Shown: positions 1 through 5,395 of the stretch, one piece after another | Layout of the letters: every line of letters begins with the position of its first letter | Numbering within the stretch: position 1 is the first letter of the stretch | Notes under the pieces: generated by a model | What the model saw: only the letters and a program-made list of their open reading frames with translations | What the model was told of the DNA's origin: nothing | The model's database searches: none | Origin: Deltaproteobacteria bacterium RBG_13_49_15 | GTDB lineage: Bacteria > Desulfobacterota > Desulfobacteria > Desulfobacterales > UBA2156 | DNA: 8,039 nucleotides | Reading direction: 5' to 3' | Assembly: GCA_001797695.1 (NCBI GenBank) | Contig: MGQD01000187.1 | Location: forward strand, 921-8,959 | Made by a program: the position numbers and the translations under genes

Positions 1-1679
1 GTATCCTTCTTTTTCAGCTGTAAAGACTTCTGGTAATATTCGAGCGCCTTCGGGGCGTTCTTCATCTGAACGTAAAGATCCCCCAGATGCTCCAGAATGG
101 TGGGATCGTCGGGAGCCAGGCTGATCGCCTTTAAAAGCAGCTCGAGCGCCTCCGGATATCGCCCTTTTTTATAATAGACCCATCCCAGACTGTCCGTAAT
201 ATAACCATCTCCTGGTTTGTGCTTCAGTGCTTCCTTAATAAGGCGTTCCGCTTCTTCCAGGTCCCGTCCAAGATCGGCATATGTGTATCCCAGATAATTT
301 AAAGCGCCTGCGTTTTTCGGTTCAAGGCGGATGACCTGCTTCATGGCTTCGATGGAGTCTTCTTTCCGATTCCACTTATCGTAAACTACTCCAAGCCTGA
401 ATAGGATCCTGGCGTTCCCGGCATCCTTTTCCAGCCCCTTTTTCAGGGTCTCCTCCGCCCTGGTAAATTCGCCGGTCTCCTCATAAAATGACCCCAAATA
501 CAAGTAAAAATCCGGATTGTCCGGGAGGCGCGGGAGGATTTCTTCAAGAAAGGCAATCGCCTCTTTCACTCGCCCCTGCTCCTGGAACAAAAAGGCAATA
601 TGCACCACCGCGTTGGGATAAAACCGCGATCCTGATTTCACCTGTTGCATATACATCATGGACGAATCCCTGTTCTCTATCCCGTCATACGCTATCCCCA
701 GAAGATAATGAATATCGGATGGATCCGAAGCCCCCTTAACCATGCCGGTTAAAACAACAATGGCCGCATCATATTTTTTCTGATCCAGAAATAGTCGAAA
801 CACCTGTCGGACGATCTCTTCATCGGATGAGCTTTTATGACCCAATTCCATAAAGATCCGTTTGGCTTCGCTATCATTTCCCATCTCATGAAAAAAATAA
901 CCGAGCTCCATGGCTGATCGGATGCTTGCAGGATTTTTCTCTAAAATTCCCTTATACATGGCAATCGCTTTTTCGGCTTTTCCGGACGACTTATACAGCT
1001 CAATCAACTCATATCGTGCTTCATCCAGCTCCGGTTCAAGATCGATGGATTTAAGAAATGATTTCTCACCCTCAACCACATTTCCTTTTTTGACATGAAC
1101 TCTTCCCATGAAAAAATGCCCGCCGTAATATTCAGGAAACTTTTCCACCAAGCTGCTGTAAACACGACTGGCGTTCTCCAGATCATTTTCATCCGTGTAT
1201 AAATCTCCCAAGATCAGGTAAACGCTTTTCTCTCCCGGATTCAATCGCATCGCCTTTTCAAATGCATTCTTGGCCTGAAGAATATTTTTCTGTTCCTGTT
1301 CGATTTTCCCGTATAAGATCAGCGCCTCGGGATGGTCCGAAGCCGCTTCTACGGCTTTTTTCATTAGTTCTGCGGCCTTTTCATTTTCCTTCTGGGCTAG
1401 GTATAAAAAAGCAAGTTCCATTTTGAGATAAACGGATTTCGGATCATGCGAAACCGCATCCTCCATATAGGAGACCGCATCCTTCAGATTATTGTTTCTC
1501 AATTCATGCTGGGCCGCTGAAAAATAATAATAGGAATTTAATTTCCTGTCCTGATAACTGGTTTCTTTTTCCGAATCCATTTGTCCAGCCGGTGTCGCCG
1601 GGACAGTCCGTCCGATTCCGGCACAACCGAATAAAAGAAACATCACTAAGAAAACCGATCCCAATAAACGGGTTTCCAC
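1..1679 (-). CDS. TPR-repeat outer-membrane-type lipoprotein (3' end beyond window)
   Basis: The minus-strand frame stays open from the start to the left edge, about 559 codons, so the C-terminus is missing. With the GTG start the N-terminus is Met-Glu-Thr-Arg, a hydrophobic run, then the lipobox Leu16-Phe17-Gly18-Cys19. This predicts a lipid-anchored periplasmic or outer-membrane protein. From about residue 47 to the edge it is a near-continuous array of roughly 15 tetratricopeptide units of 33-36 residues, with clear examples such as NYLGYTYADLGRDLEEAERL and DSLGWVYYKKGRYPEALELL. TPR arrays are protein-binding scaffolds, and no catalytic domain is visible. It follows the sigma factor by 54 bp and is probably co-transcribed with it. 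In-frame ATG codons at 1706 and 1724 are alternative starts, but only the GTG has a good ribosome binding site. The family is certain; the specific role (envelope assembly, secretion or polysaccharide export) cannot be read from this sequence. Confidence 0.9.
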   Translation of the reverse strand, partial: METRLLGSVFLVMFLLFGCAGIGRTVPATPAGQMDSEKETSYQDRKLNSYYYFSAAQHELRNNNLKDAVSYMEDAVSHDPKSVYLKMELAFLYLAQKENEKAAELMKKAVEAASDHPEALILYGKIEQEQKNILQAKNAFEKAMRLNPGEKSVYLILGDLYTDENDLENASRVYSSLVEKFPEYYGGHFFMGRVHVKKGNVVEGEKSFLKSIDLEPELDEARYELIELYKSSGKAEKAIAMYKGILEKNPASIRSAMELGYFFHEMGNDSEAKRIFMELGHKSSSDEEIVRQVFRLFLDQKKYDAAIVVLTGMVKGASDPSDIHYLLGIAYDGIENRDSSMMYMQQVKSGSRFYPNAVVHIAFLFQEQGRVKEAIAFLEEILPRLPDNPDFYLYLGSFYEETGEFTRAEETLKKGLEKDAGNARILFRLGVVYDKWNRKEDSIEAMKQVIRLEPKNAGALNYLGYTYADLGRDLEEAERLIKEALKHKPGDGYITDSLGWVYYKKGRYPEALELLLKAISLAPDDPTILEHLGDLYVQMKNAPKALEYYQKSLQLKKKD

Positions 1680-1689
1680 GGAAATACGA

Positions 1690-1697
1690 CTCCTTTT
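1690..1697 (-). promoter_or_regulatory. Shine-Dalgarno that favours the GTG start of the TPR lipoprotein
   Basis: Read on the minus strand this is AAAAGGAG, with its last G ten bases before a GTG codon at 1679. The alternative in-frame ATG at 1706 lies upstream of this site and has no purine-rich sequence before it. Starting at the GTG also gives a lipoprotein signal peptide of normal length (18 residues before Cys), rather than one extended by 9 or 15 residues. Confidence 0.55.
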
Positions 1698-1733
1698 AGT
1701 GGTCATTGTGTTGAGGGCTGCCATCGTTCAGAA

Positions 1734-2696
1734 TCATGACTCATTGGATGCATACGAGTCGAAATCGGATATCTCTTCTTTAAAAAAATCCCTCATTCGC
1801 TTGATGATGTTTTTTTCAACCTGCCGCACCCGCTCTCTCGATATGCCGTATCGTTCTCCGATTTCCTGGAGCGTGACCGGTGAATCTGAAAAAAGGCGTA
1901 ATTCGAAAATTTCAAGCTCCCGTTGCGTCAGCTTCTTCTTAAACTCATCGATTTTGCCGTGAAGGATGGAGTCCATCTCCTTTTTCGCCATTTGATCCTC
2001 AACGGAATCCGATCCGATGCTGATAAAATCCATCCGTTCCGTATCCGAATCGTCCTTTAGCGGAGCATCCAGAGATACATCCCACCCATCGAGCCGCTGG
2101 TCCATATCCACCACCTCTTTTTCAGATACACCCAGCCGCTCGGAAAGGAGTTTCGGTTTGGGATCAAACCCCTGATCGATTAGATGCTGTTTTTCCTTTT
2201 TCAGCTTGAAAAACAGCTTCCGCTGTCCCTGGGTAGTCCCGATCTTGACCAATCTCCAGTTGTCCATGATGAATTTGAGGATATAGGCTTTGATCCAGAA
2301 GGATGCGTAATAGCTGAATTTGACGTTTTTATATGGATCGAACTTCCTGGCCGCCTGCATCAGCCCGATGTTTCCTTCCTGAATCAGATCCAAAAGGTTT
2401 TGCATCCATACCCTCTGGAACTCCAATGCGATCTTCACCACCAGCCGAAGGTTCGACGTCACCAGGATATATGCTGCTTCAGTATCGTCCTCCTCCTGGA
2501 CCTTCCTTGCCAGTTCGATCTCTTCCTCCCGGTTTAAGAGCCGATACTTGCCGATTTCCGACAGGTAGCGCTGCAGAGGGTCGAAACGGACAAGCGCCTT
2601 TTCAGCCGATCGCTTGGCCGGTTGTTCGTTATTGATCAGCCTCTTCGAAACTTTCGCTTTCGGCTCTTGGGGTTCTTGTTTTTTTTGCTTTTTCAT
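1734..2696 (-). CDS. rpoH: RNA polymerase sigma-32 (RpoH-type) factor
   Basis: A 320-residue sigma-70 family protein, slightly longer than typical RpoH because of a Lys/Gln/Glu-rich N-terminal tail (about residues 1-30). Region 1.2 is around residues 39-66 (FDPLQRYLSEIGKYRLL). Region 2 is at about 75-150, including DLIQEGNIGLMQAARKFD and the -10 recognition helix near FWIKAYILKFIMDNW. The stretch QRKLFFKLKKEKQ at about 158-170 matches the RpoH box, which separates sigma-32 factors from housekeeping RpoD. Region 4.2 near the C-terminus has the helix-turn-helix TLQEIGERYGISRERVRQVE for -35 contact. It should direct core RNA polymerase to alternative promoters, classically heat shock. Some deltaproteobacteria carry several paralogues used for stress or development, so heat shock is inferred, not shown. 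The ATG has only a weak ribosome binding site. The TPR lipoprotein gene lies directly downstream. Confidence 0.93.
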   Translation of the reverse strand: MKKQKKQEPQEPKAKVSKRLINNEQPAKRSAEKALVRFDPLQRYLSEIGKYRLLNREEEIELARKVQEEDDTEAAYILVTSNLRLVVKIALEFQRVWMQNLLDLIQEGNIGLMQAARKFDPYKNVKFSYYASFWIKAYILKFIMDNWRLVKIGTTQGQRKLFFKLKKEKQHLIDQGFDPKPKLLSERLGVSEKEVVDMDQRLDGWDVSLDAPLKDDSDTERMDFISIGSDSVEDQMAKKEMDSILHGKIDEFKKKLTQRELEIFELRLFSDSPVTLQEIGERYGISRERVRQVEKNIIKRMRDFFKEEISDFDSYASNES

Positions 2697-2702
2697 ATAT
2701 AG

Positions 2703-2721
2703 GGACGTCCATAAAATTATA
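2703..2721 (-). promoter_or_regulatory. Possible -10 box and palindrome upstream of the sigma gene
   Basis: On the minus strand a perfect TATAAT lies at 2721-2716, 19 bases before the sigma ATG. A perfect 8-bp palindrome, GGACGTCC (2703-2710), falls where transcription would begin. No matching -35 hexamer is visible at 16-18 bp, because that spot is occupied by the end of the inverted-repeat element at 2741. The region is AT-rich, so a chance TATAAT is possible. If real, the messenger would have a leader of only about a dozen bases. Confidence 0.3.
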
Positions 2722-2740
2722 AGATTATTATTCGTTTATT

Positions 2741-2923
2741 CGGGGACACCATATTCAATTCGGTCCATCTTCTCATTCGTTTTTTATTCCACGTCCCAAT
2801 TCTTTTTTCCCTGGAACCCTGAAATCTTAACTTCTCAATCCCTTCTTCCTGAGCTTTATCCACCCCAGGCTGATTTACCCGCCTCTAGCGGGCCTGATCT
2901 CCGAATGAAGAATGGTGTCCCCG
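2741..2923. repeat. 183-bp segment with 23-bp imperfect terminal inverted repeats (MITE/REP-like)
   Basis: The left end (2741-2763, plus strand) begins CGGGGACACCAT and ends ATTCGG. The right end (2923-2901, read on the minus strand) begins CGGGGACACCAT and ends ATTCGG. The two 23-mers agree at 19 positions, with all four differences in the middle. The interior is pyrimidine-rich on the plus strand and has no convincing reading frame. It contains a small hairpin, CCCGC-5 nt-GCGGG, at 2878-2892. No target-site duplication is obvious. The structure fits a small non-autonomous element or a paired REP-type repeat located between the sigma gene and the tRNA. A third copy of the end sequence is at 4169-4191. 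Mobility is inferred. Confidence 0.55.
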
Positions 2924-2940
2924 GGGTAATATGGACACCA
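2913..2940. repeat. Perfect 8-bp inverted repeat (hairpin) upstream of tRNA-Arg
   Basis: TGGTGTCC at 2913-2920 and GGACACCA at 2933-2940 are exact reverse complements separated by 12 bases. The left arm is also part of the right end of the 2741-2923 element, so the hairpin may be a partial extra copy of that end. No T-run follows on the plus strand. The minus-strand reading is also followed by no clear T-run, so it is not called a terminator. Confidence 0.45.
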
Positions 2941-2977
2941 GGAAAAAAATATGTTATTTACGTTCCGAATGCGACAT

Positions 2978-3054
<77 letters not shown>

Positions 3055-3282
3055 TTATTCCATTATTTCTGTCTATCCAGCGATATCTTTTTATCAAAAT
3101 ACCCAATCGTGAACGAAATTCCAACCTCTTTTTCATATTGCCAATGTTTTTTACATCCGGTCCTTGTCTTTCGCAGTATTTTTCCTTTAAGAGCTACTAT
3201 TTTTTTCATTAAAAAAACAATCCTTTAATTTCATGTTCGCCATTTTCGGCCAAACTCAACAAACTTTTTTATTATACGTAAT

Positions 3283-3311
3283 TTGACATCAATACATTCT
3301 CATTCTAATAT
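3283..3311 (+). promoter_or_regulatory. Candidate sigma-70 promoter reading toward the PilZ gene
   Basis: A perfect TTGACA at 3283-3288, a 17-bp spacer, and TAATAT at 3306-3311 (4 of 6 consensus positions). It points toward the PilZ gene and would leave an untranslated leader of about 325 bases that includes the GC-rich hairpins. The surrounding AT-richness raises the chance of a false match. Confidence 0.4.
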
Positions 3312-3340
3312 TGCGATTCAAAAAATTATTGTGCTATAAA
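3311..3340 (+). promoter_or_regulatory. Second candidate promoter with extended -10
   Basis: TTGCGA at 3311-3316, an 18-bp spacer, then TATAAA at 3335-3340 preceded by TG at 3332-3333, which makes an extended -10 (TGCTATAAA). It lies just downstream of the TTGACA/TAATAT pair and overlaps its start region, so the two may be alternatives. It rests on sequence match only. Confidence 0.3.
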
Positions 3341-3421
3341 AAAAATTTTAATTAATCCTATAACCGTTAAGCTATGCCGATGGTCCCAGTTATGCTATGC
3401 AGGTTAGTCAGTGTTTCAGGT

Positions 3422-3451
3422 GAAGCCCCCTGCTTTGAAGAGCGGGGCTTC
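3422..3451. repeat. Hairpin with perfect 8-bp GC-rich arms
   Basis: GAAGCCCC (3422-3429) and GGGGCTTC (3444-3451) are perfect reverse complements. Within the loop, GCT (3432-3434) and AGC (3441-3443) can extend the stem past a 2-base bulge. No T-run follows, so it is not a standard terminator. The shape and the GAAGCCCC...GGGGCTTC arms resemble end hairpins of IS200/IS605-type elements, but no transposase is present. A second weaker stem at 3493-3508 precedes a similar GCGGGGCTT sequence. Confidence 0.45.
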
Positions 3452-3501
3452 CCGGCAAGGAAAATATCTATATCAGATAGTGTCCCCTGATCCCACCTTA
3501 A

Positions 3502-3651
3502 AAGGCGGGGCTTGCGGGAAGCTGGCCGGTCAACTATCGGGCTCCGGAAGAGTATGTCAAGGTGCTCGCCCTCAACCCCGATTAGGGGCACATGCCTGGA
3601 CAGGATTACAAACAGGAATTGAAAATAAAAAGGATGGAACACCATGATTGA
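3502..3651 (+). pseudogene. Possible decayed 3' end of a coding frame, overlapping the PilZ start
   Basis: One plus-strand frame opens after a TAA at 3499 and reads KAGLAGSWPVNYRAPEEYVK and onward to VLALNPD. It meets TAG at 3583-3585, then continues in the same frame as GHMPGQDYKQELKIKRMEHH-Asp to TGA at 3649-3651. Both parts look protein-like in composition, and the final TGA overlaps the PilZ gene in the arrangement ATGATTGA, as in translationally coupled genes. This suggests the remains of a gene whose upstream part is lost and which has gained an in-frame stop. I do not recognise the family. Chance cannot be excluded for so short a stretch. Another reading is that only the 19-codon frame from ATG 3592 is translated, as a leader peptide. 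Confidence 0.25.
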
Positions 3652-4153
3652 ACAAATCCAAATCGCACCTGGAGACACCGCAACCTTCATCTGCCCGAAA
3701 TGCGGATGGTCGAAGACGCTATCTGTTTTAAAATATGTCAATGAGGAAAGAGAAATTAAGCTGAAAATTCGGTGCAAATGCAGCCATCAGTATGTCGTTA
3801 CACTGGATAGAAGGAAGCATCCAAGAACCGAAACCAATTTATACGGAATTTACATCAAGACCAACTTACATGGCACCTTTATCAGGGAGAAAACCGGTGA
3901 ATCCGGAGAAATGAGAGTTATCAACCTATCAAAAAGCGGATTGCGATTCCAACTATTGAGCAACACCCGCGCAGAACCTGGAGACTACCTATTTGTCGAA
4001 TTTCATCTTGATGACCTAAACCACTCCAGGGTTCTTAGGAAAGTCATCGTCAGAACTATTCGGGATTCGAATGTTAGTGCTGAGTTGATAAAAACGGACG
4101 AGTCCGACTTCAGCGATCAGGTGATAAACACATATATATACCAGAAAACCTGA
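3644..4153 (+). CDS. PilZ domain protein with N-terminal zinc-ribbon-like module
   Basis: A 169-residue soluble protein with no signal peptide or membrane segment. The N-terminal part has Cys17-Pro-Lys-Cys20-Gly and Cys44-Lys-Cys46, arranged like a CxxC...CxC zinc ribbon. A PilZ domain follows: the RxxxR motif is Arg57-Lys-His-Pro-Arg61 and the second motif is Asn94-Leu-Ser96-Lys-Ser-Gly99, matching the (D/N)xSxxG consensus. These residues bind cyclic di-GMP in characterised PilZ proteins, so c-di-GMP binding is likely. The output (motility, adhesion or polysaccharide) is unknown. The ATG is preceded by GGA five bases upstream and AAGGA nine bases upstream. It is the only plus-strand protein gene here and converges on the glycosyltransferase. 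Its start overlaps a possible decayed frame. Confidence 0.88.
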   Translation: MIEQIQIAPGDTATFICPKCGWSKTLSVLKYVNEEREIKLKIRCKCSHQYVVTLDRRKHPRTETNLYGIYIKTNLHGTFIREKTGESGEMRVINLSKSGLRFQLLSNTRAEPGDYLFVEFHLDDLNHSRVLRKVIVRTIRDSNVSAELIKTDESDFSDQVINTYIYQKT

Positions 4154-4168
4154 AACCTGCGTTTATTC

Positions 4169-4191
4169 CGGGAACACCATACTTATTTCAG
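4169..4191 (+). repeat. Solo copy of the 23-bp CGGGGACACCAT repeat
   Basis: This 23-mer starts CGGGAACACCATACTT and matches the left end of the 2741-2923 element at 18 of 23 positions. The similarity extends upstream: CGTTTATTC precedes it here and CGTTTATT precedes the left end at 2741. It lies 15 bp after the PilZ stop, between convergent genes. No inverted partner was found within the following 200 bp. Confidence 0.5.
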
Positions 4192-4280
4192 AAAACGGTA
4201 AAATAGATACAGCAGGCTGGAGAACGGGTCACCATTAGGGTGATTAATGAGACTGAAATAGGATGACGCGAAAATTGACG

Positions 4281-4338
4281 ACCCCCGTCTTTTTGAAAAG
4301 CATTTTATGCCGAAATGATGTTATAAAGAAAGGGGGGT
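4281..4338. terminator. Imperfect stem at the convergent PilZ/glycosyltransferase ends
   Basis: ACCCCC (4281-4286) pairs with GGGGGT (4333-4338), and TCTTT (4288-4292) pairs with AAAGA (4325-4329) across a small internal loop. The structure encloses the glycosyltransferase stop codon. Inside it, on the minus strand, GCAT-AAA-ATGC (4310-4300) is followed by TTTT (4299-4296), a weak terminator-like signal for the minus-strand operon. The long loop and short inner stem make this uncertain. Confidence 0.25.
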
Positions 4339-5367
4339 TCCAAACCGGGTCTTGCTCCAGGCCTTTTGGGAAAGCCCTTCGATATCCTCCCAATTCCCGT
4401 CTTCGATCCAGTCGGCGATCATCTTTGCCGTATCCGGGTATCCGGCCGGTTCATTCTGGGGCTTTCCCAACCATTCCTCAACGGCTTTTTGTTCAAGATC
4501 CTTCATGACCGATCCCCATCCGAGTGCGGAGAGCGCCATCGCATTCGACGCCTGCTCCAACTGACCTGACAGTGGTTTTGCCAAAATCTTGATCCCTAGA
4601 TGAAGCGCCTCACCGGCCAGCTCAAAACCTGCATTCGATATGACGCCGCTGCAATCCGCCAAATCCAACAACAACGAGCTTCTGGAAATGGGGCGCAGAT
4701 GAAGATTCCCGTCATCTTCGGCATGCTCTATGGTCGTATAAATGAAAAAGTGATGGGTTTTGACGGCTCTAAAAAGAGCCCTTATTTCCGGAAGCGACTC
4801 AAAGGGGAGATAGACGAGAATCTTTTCCATCTTCGGCGCCTTGCTCCTTTTAGCGGACCGTGGAACGATGGGGGGTAAAATAGGTTGACTAAAATGATGC
4901 CAGTGCAAACCGAGCGGGTATTGCGCCGGCGCAAAATGAAGGAGCATCCATTTAGTAAAAAAATTATCGCCGGCAACAGGGATCCGGTAGCAAAAAGCAT
5001 ATTGATGACCGATCCCGATGGAAGGGAGATGACGCCGGGAGGCGATCCGCGCAGATATCGGCTCATAGTCGGTGATGACCAAATCCAGATCCGAAGCGTC
5101 AAACGAATAAATATCTCTGTAAAGCCGGAAGATGTTGAGATGTATGACGCTTTTAAAATATCGGATCCGTCCCTCGCAGGTCGAGAAGGTCAGTCCCTGT
5201 AAGTATCGGCTCGGCTCAAGATCCGTAAACTCCTTAAGCAGTACCGGCTTCCGGCCGCTGAAAATGATCCGGACATCATGCCCTTTGGATTTCAAATGCC
5301 GGACAACCTCCCGGGAACGTACGATATGCCCGTTTCCGGTTCCCTGAATGCCGAAAAGTATTCTCAT
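4321..5367 (-). CDS. Glycosyltransferase of the MJ1255/VC2487-like GT-B family
   Basis: A 348-residue cytoplasmic protein with the GT-B fold signature. Met1 is followed by GIQGTGNGH (residues 6-14), the glycine-rich N-terminal loop and His shared with MurG-like and UDP-glycosyltransferase-like enzymes. DLVITDYEP (about 95-103) and GIGHQYAF (118-125) match the family's N-domain pattern. GVISNAGFELAGEALHLG (241-258), followed by GQLEQASNA (268-276), is the C-terminal donor-nucleotide-sugar site. No membrane segment or signal peptide is evident. It probably transfers a sugar from a nucleotide-activated donor; donor and acceptor are unknown. It starts 28 bp after the dctM stop in the same direction, so it is likely the last gene of that operon. 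No strong ribosome binding site precedes the ATG. A functional link with the transporter is not obvious. Confidence 0.82.
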   Translation of the reverse strand: MRILFGIQGTGNGHIVRSREVVRHLKSKGHDVRIIFSGRKPVLLKEFTDLEPSRYLQGLTFSTCEGRIRYFKSVIHLNIFRLYRDIYSFDASDLDLVITDYEPISARIASRRHLPSIGIGHQYAFCYRIPVAGDNFFTKWMLLHFAPAQYPLGLHWHHFSQPILPPIVPRSAKRSKAPKMEKILVYLPFESLPEIRALFRAVKTHHFFIYTTIEHAEDDGNLHLRPISRSSLLLDLADCSGVISNAGFELAGEALHLGIKILAKPLSGQLEQASNAMALSALGWGSVMKDLEQKAVEEWLGKPQNEPAGYPDTAKMIADWIEDGNWEDIEGLSQKAWSKTRFGTPLSL

Positions 5368-5395
5368 GAAGGATCGCTGCTGTTCTTGCCGGAGT

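Larger units (their letters stand above)
3055..3643. other. 589-bp spacer between tRNA-Arg and the PilZ gene
   Basis: No intact gene is supported here. Bases 3055 to about 3370 are strongly AT-rich with runs of T and A, and they contain the promoter-like boxes listed separately. From about 3420 to 3590 the composition switches abruptly to GC-rich, with two hairpins and a short frame of coding-like sequence. The sharp change suggests an inserted or decayed piece. No terminator with a clear GC-rich stem was found directly after the tRNA. Confidence 0.5.

Noticed and set aside
488..1192. Several short frames on both strands within the left 1.7 kb
   Set aside because: All lie within, and in different frames from, the continuous TPR lipoprotein frame.
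3583..3585. TAG read through as pyrrolysine
   Set aside because: Some Desulfobacterota encode pyrrolysine, but there is no downstream insertion structure or pyl gene here. A decayed frame is the simpler explanation.
3601..3625. CRISPR-repeat-like end (GGAATTGAAAA)
   Set aside because: It occurs once only, with no repeat-spacer periodicity.
3312..3643. c-di-GMP (GEMM) riboswitch before the PilZ gene
   Set aside because: I looked for the conserved GEMM core segments and did not find them. The visible stems do not fit the known fold.
3411..3647. Plus-strand 78-codon frame through the GC-rich patch
   Set aside because: It translates the hairpins directly (VKPPALKSGAS, LKGGACG), a pattern typical of structural repeats read as protein, and lacks any recognisable domain. 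The neighbouring frame ending at 3651 looks more like decayed coding sequence.
3367..3777. Minus-strand 136-codon frame
   Set aside because: It is antisense to the start of the PilZ gene and to the GC-rich patch, with no ribosome binding site or domain.
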